The notes under the pieces: model-generated | Database searches by the model: none | What the model saw: only the letters and a program-made list of their open reading frames with translations | Told to the model about the DNA's origin: nothing | Translations under genes and position numbers: made by a program | Assembly (NCBI GenBank): GCA_019633425.1 | Contig: WSUB01000229.1 | Location: forward strand, 10,010-54,964 | DNA from: Tulasnella sp. 424 | Lineage: Eukaryota > Basidiomycota > Agaricomycetes > Cantharellales > Tulasnellaceae | Length of the DNA stretch: 44,955 nucleotides | Direction: 5' to 3' | Shown: positions 1-10,700 of the stretch, in pieces | Numbering within the stretch: position 1 is the stretch's first letter | How the letters are laid out: each line of letters opens with the position of its first letter

Positions 1-475
1 GACCAGAGCGTCGGAGTCGAGTCGACAATGGATTTCCAGCGAGCCGAAACCCCTGCGATGTTGGAGAGTGAAGTAAAGTGATTGAATATTGAGACCGTGG
101 CGGCGACCTGATGGAACACGACGGATAGTACTTCATCTGGTAGCTTGTTCACGGGCTGCAACGCGTTTTGATGGCGCCTGGCGTTCGCAATGCGCCGGTT
201 GAGGTCTCGTTTGATAACGACTTCCGCCAGCTGAAGGGCTCGTATATGCTCGGCTAACTGCACTCCATCGGATAGTTTTGGGTCGCTCAAATTTGAACTT
301 GAACGAAAACCGCCTCAGGTTCTCTAACTTGTTCTTGACTCCAACCGAGCGTGGAGACTCACCAACAGAGCTGATAGTTCCATTTGTTTGCTTCTCCAAT
401 GGCAGAAACCAACACCTTCGATATCTCAGCGATGACGGCTTCAGAAGGTTCATTCATTCCAAAAGAGGTTTGCAT
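1..475 (-). CDS. F-box protein, tandem copy A (5' part only)
   Basis: This is the 5' end of an F-box gene whose remainder lies beyond the left window edge. The model is exon 1 at 363-475, a 65-nt intron at 298-362 (GTGAGT...AAG), and exon 2 from 297 leftwards. Splicing joins a short N-terminal helix to the block NLSDPKLSDGVQLAEHIRAL, followed by an F-box core (LPDEVLSVVFHQ) and a WKSIVDSTPTLWS segment typical of basidiomycete F-box proteins. Such proteins usually act as substrate adaptors of SCF ubiquitin ligases; that role is inferred from the family. The start at 475 is chosen because copies A and B lose frame conservation upstream of it; the Met at 457 is the alternative. Exon 2 is almost identical to copy C, while the upstream DNA resembles copy B. 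Confidence 0.8.
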
Positions 476-1006
476 GTTGTCGGTGGAGCGAGAAGGCGAA
501 CGAGAATCAAATTCGAAGGGGACGGAGTAGTAGAATAGCGAACCGTGGCAAATAGCCAGCGACGGCCCCAAATCTTTCATTCCCCTCCTTTACATCCATA
601 ATTCCGGGCGTTATTCTAGCTAGTCTTACAGACACCTCGGATCTCGATTACTTCCCTTTCCCGTCATTTATTACGCCCGCCCATCATCACTCATGCTGTA
701 CGTCGTTTGGTTCACCTCATGTGTCGATATTTTTGCCGGTCGTTTACTTTAATTGATTTCCACGGGGCTATGCCTACCTCATATCTCGGCACTCTATATC
801 ATGCCAAAAGCCGCCGAATATCCGCCGAATATCCACCAGGAAGACTTCCTACTATCGCCTAATCCCTAACGCAATACTGCTAATGATGCAAATCCGTCCA
901 TATTGTGGCGGCGATGGAGGCGGTAGCTACAAGTCGCCTCAAGTCCATGATAGCTGATTTACACACGTTTCTCACTACGCCTATGTTGTCCATAGGTCCC
1001 GGCGCC
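476..1006. other. Duplicated spacer between F-box copies A and B
   Basis: No gene is visible. The spacer aligns along most of its length with 2919-3432: shared stretches include the CACAGACACCTCG and CATCATCACTCATG blocks and the segment just before the next stop codon. It therefore carries the 5' leader and promoter of copy A and the 3' flank of copy B as part of the tandem unit. Confidence 0.7.
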
Positions 1007-2918
1007 CTAGTTCTCCGCGTCTTCATCCGATGCGTCCGATAACCCGGAGTCCGAATCGCCCGTTTCCGAACCAACAATCGAGCTTTCATGGGACACGGAA
1101 GCTCCCGAATCGCTCTCCTCTTCCTCGGTGTCCGTAAACTCCTCGTTAATCTCGCAATACACGCGTACCCAACTCGACTTGCGGAACGAGCAGTCCGTTT
1201 CCGGTAGCAGGCGTTTGATTTCGGGTTGCACCCATGGGTCGTCCCAATGCTTCCCAACAGTGCGGAGGACCTTCAACCGCACAACGCGCTGCTTCTGACC
1301 CGACGGCTCCACATAGCGCCTTCGGACAAAGCCTTGGATGTCACGGAAGGTCAAGTTGCTTTGACCTATCTCCACTTCAACGAGGTTTGGGAAGGGCCAT
1401 AGTTCTTGACCGCCTTGGATGCTGTTTGGCTTCGAAAGCCACTCGAGTAGCCGACAAGGTCCAACAACCCTGTCAGCCACTTTGAGACTGACAACATTGC
1501 GGAGGCGGAATAGCGATGGTAGGATTGTGTCGCTGCGAATGAAATCGAAACGAGGGTCGATGCTGATGTGGATGGGCGCGCACTCGGTATTGTATTCGTG
1601 GAGGTAATAGCAGAACCACTCGAGCGGTATGTAAGTTGGTCCGCCATTCAAAATGAAGTCCAGCTTGCTTGGGGATTCGGAGGATTCGGGAGTGGAATGG
1701 TAGTGGAAGCTGTCGGGGCTGAGACATATCGAAATGGATGCTGCTTGTTGGAGAGAGTTTCGCAAGGGTGGAAGGAAACCTTCCAGTTGATCCAGTAACG
1801 CGGTAGATACGGTGTCAGAAAAGCAATGAAGTGTGAAGTGGGTGCACGAGGGCGTACGAAGCAATCTCAATATCGCGGCTGCGCTATGAGACGACATGTC
1901 CTTCAGGCAAAGCCTGGTAAGATTCGGAAGAATTATGGGATCGTCCGGAGTCGAATCGTCAGGAGTCAAGCTGGAAAGGGACAACAAGCGCAGGCGTGGA
2001 CTGTGTGCCAGCATCCACGAGAGCTGCGTCACAGACGGAAGGACGTCGGGATCACCGCTGGCACTGTAATCTAGCTGAAGTGTCCGCAGTCCTGTAAACG
2101 CTTCGGAATCCCATTCGATATTTGCATTCGTTAACTTAACGTCCTCTAAGACTCCACGCTGGCCGCCAAACAAATTCAACTTCTTCGGCGACGCGTATTC
2201 GACTTTGACATCCAATTTGCGAAGATGGGACAATGGAGCCTCCAAGAATGATCGCAGGTGGCCAATTCTTGGAAGTCGTAGAATGAGTTCATCCCAATGT
2301 CGGCCTTTGGACTGCATGACTCGGAGGAACTCCCGCGACTCGTATTTCAAGGAAGCCGTCAATTCATCTCCCTTGAATCTACATGCAACTGAGAGGGGTG
2401 TCCGCGCCGACTTCTTTAGGGCTCGATCGACTTGAGACTCGGGATACGTTGAGGATACGAAAGACCACAGGGTCGGAGTCGAGTCGACAATGGATTTCCA
2501 GCGAGCCGAAACCACTGCGATGTTGGAGAGTGAAGTAAAGTGATTGGATATCGGAACCGTGGCGGCGACCTGATGGAATACGACGGAGAGTACTTCATCT
2601 GGTAGTTTGTTCACGGGCTGTAACGCGTTTTGATGGCGCCTGGCGTTTGCAATGAGCCGGTTGAGGTCTCGTTTGATAACCACTTCCGCCAGCTGAAGGG
2701 CCCGTATATGCTCCGCTAAATGCACTCCACTGGATAGTTTGGGATCGCTCAAGTTTTTACTGAACGAAAATCGCCTCAAGTTCTGTGACTGGTTCTTGAC
2801 TCCAACCGAGCGCTGGGACTCACCAACAGAGTTGATAGTTCCATTTGTTTGCTTCTGCAATGGCAGAGACCAATGACTTTGATATCTCAGCGATGATTAT
2901 TTCAGAAGGTTCGTTCAT
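1007..2918 (-). CDS. F-box protein, tandem copy B
   Basis: This gene is complete within the window. Exon 1 is 2824-2918, the intron 2760-2823 (64 nt) and exon 2 1007-2759, giving about 615 residues. The start is the Met of MNEPSE. The open frame that runs on through the intron would give a false N-terminus, whereas splicing restores QLCCKNLSDPKLS, which matches copies A and C. A helical N-terminal part (residues about 10-80) precedes the F-box (about 82-125, LPDEVLSVVFHQ). A long region of irregular leucine-rich repeat character follows, and the tail is strongly acidic and Ser-rich (TDTEEEESDSG). Family knowledge suggests an SCF substrate receptor; the target is unknown. It is the middle member of a head-to-tail array, and the spacer between A and B is homologous to that between B and C. 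Confidence 0.88.
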
Positions 2919-3432
2919 TCCAAACGAGGCTTGTATGTTGTCAGTGGGGGAAGAAGGCGAACGAGAACCAAACTCGAAGGGTAGTAGAATAGCGAACCGT
3001 GGCAAATAGCCACCTACGGGCCCCAAAGCTTTCATTCTCCTCCTTTAAAGCGTTTAATGCGTTATTCTATAGCTAGTCTCACAGACACCTCGTATCTCGA
3101 TTTCTTCTTTTTCCTCTCATTTGTTGCGCCCACCTATCATCACTCATGTTCTTTCGGTTGTACCTAGTTTGGTTCACGTCATGAATTCGAATCGATACTT
3201 TCGCGGTTGAGTCGGGCCAAATTGATTTCAGCAGGGTGATGCCTATATCCCAGCGTCCTATATCATTTCAAAAGCTGTCTAAGGTCTGCTCATTGTCTAG
3301 GAAGACTCTCTTCTACAACTTGATATCGTTCTGACTACAGCTAATGGTGCGGCAGTGATAAGTCGCCTCCAAGTCTGTCACTGGTCCACAACAGTCTCCC
3401 AACACGTCTACGTCGCCTAGGGCTCTGTGCGC
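2919..3432. other. Duplicated spacer between F-box copies B and C
   Basis: No gene is visible. This is the homologue of 476-1006, with small insertions and deletions. The short minus-strand frame upstream of the copy B start is not frame-conserved with copy A, which supports reading it as 5' untranslated sequence. Confidence 0.7.
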
Positions 3433-5387
3433 CTAGCTCTCCTCCGTTCCTTCATCAGAATCATCTGATACCTCGGAGTCCGAATCGCTCGTTTCGTCTG
3501 TCGACTCCGAGTCAACAATCGAACTTTCATGGGACCCGGCAACTTCCGAAGCACCCTCCTCCTCCTCGTCGGTGTCTGTAGTTTCCGCGTTTATCTCGCA
3601 ATACGAATGTGCCCAACTTGACCTTTGGAACGAGCAGTCCGTTTGCGGCAGCAGACGTCTGATGTCGGGTTGCACCCATGTGTCATCCCAATCGTTCCCA
3701 ACCGTGCGGAGAACCTTCAATGGCATGAGCCCCCTGGGCTGCTTCTTCTCTGACCGCTTTCCATAGCGTCCACGCACAAAATCCCGAATATCACGGAGGG
3801 TTAAGTTGCTTTGTCCTATCTCCACTTCGACGAGATTTGGGAGCGGCCATAATTCTTGATCGCCTTGGATACTGTATGGCCACGACAGCCACTTGAGTAG
3901 GCGACAAGGTGCAACGACTCTGTCAGCTACCTTGAGATTGACAACATTGCGGAGGCGGAATAAGGATGGTAGGATCGCGCCGCTGCAAGTGAAATCAAAA
4001 CGAGGGTCGATGCGGATGTGGATGGGCGAGGTCTTGACATTATATTCGTGGAGTTGATGGCAGAACAACTCGAGCAGTAGGTAAGGCGGCATGCTATCCA
4101 ACCTGAAGTCCAGTTTGCTGGGCGATTCGGTGGATCTGGGAACAGTATGGTAATGGAAGTGGGAAGGGCCTAGGCATATCGAAATAGATGCTGCTTGCTC
4201 GAGAGACTCTCGCAAGGAAGGGAGGAAAGCTTCCAGCTCGGTCAATAACGCGGTATATCCGGTACCTGACTCGCAATGAAGTGTGAAGTGGGTGCACGAG
4301 GGCGCCCAAAGCGACCTCAACACTGGGGCAGCAGTATCAGACGGCATGGCCTTCAGACAAAGCCTGGTAAGATGTGGAAGAGTTGTTGGATCGTCCGGAG
4401 TAGGACCCTCAGTAATCCAGCCGGAAAGGGACAGGAAGCGCAGGCCTGGATTGTGTTCCAGCAGCCACGACAGCTGCGTCACAGACGGGAGGACGTCCGA
4501 ATCACAGATGGCGCTATAATCCAGCTGAAGTGTCCGCAACCCGGTAAACGCTTCGGAATTCCATTCGATATTCGCATTCGTTAACTTGACGTCCTCCAAG
4601 ACTCCCCGCAGGCCTCCAAACAAGTTCAACTTCTTGAACGACGCGTATGCAACTTTGATGTCCAATTTGCGAAGATGGGACGATGGAGCCTCCAGGACTG
4701 CTCGCAGGTGGCCAATGCGGGGAAGGCGCAGAGTGAGTTCATCCCAGTGTCGGCCTTTGGACTGCATGACTTGGAGGAACTCCCGCGACTCGTATTTCAA
4801 GGAAGACGTCAATTCTTCTCCCTTGAATCTACATGCCACTGAGAGAGGTGTCCGCGCTGACTTCTTCAGAGCTCGGTCAACTTGAGATTCGGGATACGTT
4901 GAAGATACGAAAGACCAGAGCGTCGGAGTCGAGTCGACAATGGATTTCCAGCGAGCCGAAACCCCTGCGATGTTGGAGAGTGAAGTAAAGTGATTGAATA
5001 TTGAAACCGTGGCGGCGACCTGATGGAACACGACGGATAGTACTTCGTCTGGTAGCTTGTTCACGGGCCGCAACGCGTTTTGATGGCGTCTGGCATTCGC
5101 GATGCGCCGGTTGAGGTCTCGTTTGATAACGACTTCCGCCAGCTGGAGGGCCCGTATATGTTCCGCTAACTGCACTCCATCGGATAGTTTGGGGTCGCTC
5201 AAGTTTTTACTTTGAACAAAAATCACCTCAGGTTCTCTGACTTGTTTTGCCCGCAACCGAGGGCGGAGACTCACCATCTGAGACGAAAGTTCCACTTGTT
5301 TGCTTCCCCGATGGCAGAAACCAACGACTTCGATATCTCATCGATGACGGTTTCAGAAGGTTCATTCAATCTGGACGATTTTTGCAT
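3433..5387 (-). CDS. F-box protein, tandem copy C
   Basis: Exon 1 is 5275-5387, the intron 5210-5274 (65 nt) and exon 2 3433-5209, encoding about 629 residues. The Met used at the corresponding position in copy B is a Leu here (RLNEPSE), so translation probably begins six codons earlier at 5387, as it could in copy A. The F-box is around residues 88-130 and the C-terminus is an acidic Ser/Asp/Glu tail longer than in copy B. The first ~450 nt of coding sequence are nearly identical to copy A, which suggests recent duplication or gene conversion. DNA upstream of about 5,450 no longer matches A or B, so this copy marks the edge of the array. It is divergently arranged with the membrane-protein gene, with about 190 bp between start codons. 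Confidence 0.88.
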
Positions 5388-5577
5388 GTCGTCTGTGGGG
5401 CGAGAAGGCGGAGGAAGAACCAAATTCGAAGCTGGCGGAGTGGCGCAGTAGATCAGCGAACCGCGGGAAACAGCTGGAGTCGGAACCGGGACTGGAAAGA
5501 CTTGGGCAGTGTTCCCATTCACGACCTCAAAATCTTTCTTTCCACCCCCTTCCCCTCCTTTCGTTCAAATAACAAAA

Positions 5578-7169
5578 ATGCCCTACAGACTTCAAGATGA
5601 GGAGTTTTTGCAACCCCTGAGGCGACAAGGTATGCAGTGATCGAAATTCTCTGTAACCTCCCTGTGAATTTGACCGAGTTACGCCCACCTGGACAGCGTC
5701 AGACTCGCTTCCTGTACCCACCACTACTACGCCAGCGCCAACGGAGTCTTCAACCTCCTCTACTGAAAGTACCACTAGTTCAACAACAACTACCACCACC
5801 ACCACCCCCCCATCGACCACGAGCTCGTCCACAACATCCACAAGCAGCTCGGAAACTACCAGCACTCCTCCGCCCTCTTCAGCCGCTCCTACATCCGCCG
5901 CAGAATCCTCAAGCAACGATGTACCGACAAGCCAAGCCGCGACTACGAGCATGGTGACCACTACGGCCGTTGTTGTGACGAATGGTTCAACAATTACAAC
6001 CGTGACTGCCACGCAGACTGTTATAACCGAAGGACACAGCTCGGGAAAATCAAGCAATACCGGTGCCATCGTAGGAGGTGTCGTTGGTGGAATTGGATTG
6101 CTGGCCGTCGCAATTGTACTCTTTTGGTTCATTCGACGCAAGACGGTGAGTGTCACTTATACACGGTGTCCTTACGCCGCCTGCCGTACATCGCGATAGA
6201 GGCACTGCATTGCCATGTTCTCCTATCGATTCTGCTCCAAGAGCACTCCTGGCGAGACGGACGTTCATAGGCGAAAACGGCTTGCCAGCCCGGCATCTCG
6301 TCTCGTCTCACATGATCCTCGGCAACTCTTTACTGACTGCTTTGTCCTTCCCACAGAAAAAGGTCGAACTCGACGGTAACATTTTCGACCCGGATCGAAA
6401 TGTCGAACGACCTGGCCGACTCAACGGGTCCCTTGACTTGTCGGAACCTCAAATGCTTGCCCGTCCTTACAACTACCAGCCGGCTACCACCGGTGGTGGT
6501 GCCGCAGCAGCCGCTGTTGCAGGTGGTGCCGCCGGAGCTGGAATCGCCGGAGTTGGCGCAAATCGCTACAGCCAGAACCAACGTCAATCAAGAGTCGCAC
6601 CGGGGGAACTCTACCCCCAGAACCAATACCCATACGGCCAGTCCCCATACCCTCCTGCTGGTGGCCGGCCACAATCAGCTTACCTTAGTCAAGGTCCTGT
6701 AGATCTGAGCCGAGGACCCTCCGACGGATCTGCTTACGGTGGAATGGCTCCTTCAGCTGAATACCAATATTCTGGTGTTACGTCACCTGTCTCTGGCCCT
6801 CGTGGTCCCAGTTCCGATGGTGGCGCACCTCAGGGAGCAGCTTACCTCGCCGCATTCCCGGCGGGTGTGACCCAGTATACCTCCTCCACCTCATCCTCCG
6901 CGGCGGCCAAAGCTCAACAAGCTGCAGAGGCGAGAAGGATGCATGTAGCCAATGAAGAGGATGGTCCCAGCGGGCCGATCGTTCAACACCAGGATGGTGG
7001 TCGGGCCCCGCAGGTCGCACCTAGTCCGCCCACAGAAGTGCCGCCAGCGTACGATTCGATTCCCCAGGACGGACCAGGTCCTTCGGGCGCCGGACCTGCG
7101 TCAGCGGGGAATGAAGCGAGGGAGGCCGCCGCTCGGCCGGAGAAGAGTCCGAGACCGTTGTCTAATTGA
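5578..7169 (+). CDS. Single-pass membrane protein, Ser/Thr-rich ectodomain (Mid2/Axl2-like layout)
   Basis: The proposed exons are 5578-5629, 5697-6145 and 6357-7169 (introns of 67 and 211 nt), giving about 437 residues. Exon 2 encodes a Ser/Thr/Pro-rich stretch with runs of Thr, likely O-glycosylated. It is followed by a transmembrane helix at residues about 140-162 (GAIVGGVVGGIGLLAVAIVL) ending in a basic FIRRK stop-transfer. Exon 3 encodes a long cytoplasmic tail rich in Gly, Ala, Pro, Tyr and Gln, with a PPAYD (PPxY) motif that could bind WW domains of Rsp5/Nedd4-type ligases. This layout is common among fungal wall-stress-sensor-like and SKG6/Axl2-type membrane proteins, but there is no enzymatic domain. 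The junction at 6145/6357 is well supported. The first exon is weak: it gives no signal peptide, so the true 5' end may lie elsewhere or have been lost. Confidence 0.65.
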
Positions 7170-7728
7170 GCCGCCGTAAAACCCCCTGCATGTTTTTGGT
7201 ACGTTTCCCTGGGACATTGTGGTTTATCTGTTCGGTCTGCATTGACGCTAGAATACCCCCCTCTTCCCCACTCTCTTCGCACATTCCCATTATTTGTTTC
7301 ATTGGACACTTCTTGCCGGCCTCGCTTTGAGATCTGTGCTGTTTCCCTCCACACGTTATTCCCTACTTAATATCTTCCGCTATTTCTTTTGTGCCACCCT
7401 CTCCTCGTCTACATGTATAGTAGCTCCGAGCTCTCGTCGTTCCCTTTTTGTTAAGAACCTTTACCTTTCACTCAATGTTACCTCTTTTGAACTTTTGGCG
7501 GCTCCGTTTGTTCTATCAAAAAGACCTCATAGTTCAACACATCGCTACGTCTTGAGGGGACCACTGACACGATGTGCATTCGGACGTTTCATTCCTTGAG
7601 AAGGAACGTTCATACCGGAAAGCAAAATCCTCCCTCGGAAAACATCGACGACGGCGCCGGCGTCAAACGATTTCAGCCTATGGCTCCATCAATAAAGAAG
7701 TCTAGTATATTGGGTAATTAGGACGAAA
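7170..7728. other. 3' untranslated and intergenic region between convergent genes
   Basis: The membrane-protein gene and the NLR-like gene converge here. The sequence is pyrimidine-rich in parts and has no supported coding region; the small open frames lack family features and splice support. Confidence 0.6.
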
Positions 7729-10700
7729 TCAAAGTTTCAAGGCACGAGAAACATCAAGGACGGAAAGTTTTTCGTCATGAATGAAAGCGAGTCGACCTTG
7801 CGTGAAGATCAGTTTAGGGGAATCGTACTTGCCCCAATACTCCGTAGGGAACCAAAACAAGCGAGAAGACAAGAAAGTCACCCACTGCCCTTGAAATCCC
7901 ACAGGACCATGAGACGGAAGGGGGAGAAGAATGTTACATCGTTGAAATGTTGCTATGTCGAATATAACAGCTGCTCCATTGCTCTCAACTCCAATGATGT
8001 ACCCGCCATCTGGAGAGAAACCGACGGAGATGAAGGAGCTCCCGTCTCCTCTTAGAGGCTCACCAAGCTCCACCCTCGTTTGGCTATCCCACAATCGAAT
8101 TGTTTGATCCTCAGATCCCGAGGCAATAATTTTACCATCTGGAGAGAAGGCTAGGGACCAAACCGTTGCACGATGACTCTTTCGAGGCTTGTACAGTGAT
8201 GCACCAGTTTGAGGGTCCCAGAATCGAATGTCGTCGGCTCCAGAGACGAGGAGCGTGCCCTGTGGTGAGAAGGCGATAGCATAGACAGCGGCACCATGCG
8301 CTCCCTGGGTCTCGCGCAGTGTTTGACCAGTCTGAGCATCCCACAGTTGGATCGTACCACCGCCGGTGCCGCACGCGATGATCTTACCGTCTTGAGAAAA
8401 GGCGACGGAGCACACCGAGAAGCCGCTTTCTCCTTCGACGGGATCGAATAATGCAGCCCCAGTTTGAATATCCCACAACTGGACCGCCTTGTCACCAAAC
8501 CCGGAGGCTACAGCCATGCCTTCTGGAGAAAATGCGGCGCAGTTGACAGCGTCATTGAAGTCCTTGCTGGGCTCTTCTGGTGCAGCCGGGGTTTGAGTAT
8601 CCCATAATCGAACAGTCCCGTCACTAGATCCAGATGCAAACACTCCGCCATCAGGAGAGAAACTGATAGAGAGGACTTTGTCGCGATGACCTGTCAAGGG
8701 CCCACCAAAAGAAACCCTATTCTTGGTATCCCACAACTGAATAGTCTTGTCTTCGGACCCGGAAGCAAGGAGGGTCCCGCCTGGCGAGAAAGCGACACAG
8801 CAGATCGACTCAGTGTGACCTCTCAATGGTTCGCCCAGCCCAGCTCCTGTCTGAGGATCCCAGAATCGGATTGTGCAATCACTGGATCCAGAAGCGATAA
8901 ATTTTCCGTTTGGAGAGAATGCGACAGAATTGACCGTGCTGGCGTGGCCAACGAGCGGTTCTCCTACTGGTACTCCGGTCTGAGCATCCCACAGTCGAAT
9001 GGTGTCGTCGCTAGATCCGGAGGCGATGATCCTGCCGTCCGGTGAGAAGGCGACAGAGCAGACCAAGCTACTGTGACCATTGAGAGGCCCGCCAAGCGTA
9101 GTCCCTGTGCTAGCATCCCACAACCGAATCGTCTCGTCGTACGATCCAGAAACGATGGTTTTGCCATCCGGAGAGAAAGACACGGTGGAGACTGGGTCGT
9201 TGTGACCTATTAGAGGCTCACTCCGTGCGGCCCTAGTCCGACTATCCCAGAGTTGAACAGTGCCATCTTCCGATCCAGAAGCCATGACCTTCCCGTCGGG
9301 CGAGAAGGCGATGGAGTAGACCCAACCGCCGTGACTAGACAACGGATCGCCTACCGCCACTCCGGTCTGGCTATCCCACAGTCGGATGGAGTTATCGGCA
9401 GATCCAGATGCAATAGTTTTGCCGTCTGGTGAGAACGCGACCGTGTAGACTTCTGCATTAATGGACCGACTCCAAAGGTTTGATGGCCACGCCGATGTTC
9501 TTTGACCACGTATGATCCGGGTAGTGGAATCGGCGCCGTAGAACTCCCACAATTTTGTCTTCACCGGACAGTGAGGGAGGGCCGATGCGTAAATGTGGAG
9601 AGGCCCATACGAGATTGGTTCCTGAAACGCGGCGATGAAACGCCAGGTATCGTTCCATAGGGCTGTGAGTCTTGGTAAATCGCTGGATTGTGGGTCATTA
9701 CATGTCTGACGGGGTCATGTCTGTCAGACTCTTATGCATATTCATAATAACTGTTTGACCGGTAGACTCACCTGAAGGCACCCATGTACGTATTTTGCCA
9801 GTGCTCCTGCCTCGACAATAGCTCCTATCACACTCATGATTTCGAGCCAGCAAAGTAGCTTCTGCATGCTGAACGGTTCAAATTCATCGCGGACAGCGTC
9901 AAGGACTCCTGCTTTTGAGCCTTCGACCAGGTGAATGGGCCAAGCGAGGCAACAAAACCGAAGACCGTCCGTCACTTGGCCCTTAGCGAATTCTTGAACA
10001 TCGTTGGAGGAGTTGGAGATGTCAGAGAGGTCGAAGAAGTTCGTTTTTAGATCCTTGTTCAGGTGTCGAAGGCATAGTGTGGCGAGGCGATGGTTATTTT
10101 GAGTAGGATCGATAAAGTAAGGTAGCGGCCCACATCTTCGGTGGTCTACCAGAAGATCGCGAATCGATGTATGCATGAGACGAATAGGTTCTATTGGCGA
10201 TGCCGGAATGAGGAGAAGGGAGTTAAGGCTCGAGAGGAGATCCTGTCGAAGCAAATGTGGAATTTGCTCTTGATCCACCTTGCTGAAGATGTCGTGTTCG
10301 GAGTACAAGAATGAGATGACATCGAGTGAGACGGGGTATGGCACCACGGTAATAGTTCCAAGGACCCAGGACAAAAGTTCTCGCCTCCCTGGGTTCAATT
10401 TGACCGTATCAAACGCTTTGGAGAGAATCTGACGGTACAGGTCGTCAAGCCCACCCATGACTGACGCAGACCGCAGCAAATCGTCTAACGTAACAGCAGG
10501 CGACCCGTCACCGAGGTAGGCAATTGCTGTACGTGCCCATTGGAAGAGACCTTGTGACATATGCAGTAAAGTCCGTATGTCTCCCTCTGCAGGCCAGCTG
10601 GTCGGAAGGCCTGATATATCCCTAATTTTGGACAGGCCGTGTCGAAGGAATCGCTCTACGTCAACATCGGCATCGGCAGCCAAGTCCATGTTCTCCGTTC

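Noticed and set aside
5527..6156. A 209-codon minus-strand frame rich in Val and Glu.
   Set aside because: It is the complement of the Thr/Ser-rich exon of the plus-strand membrane-protein gene.
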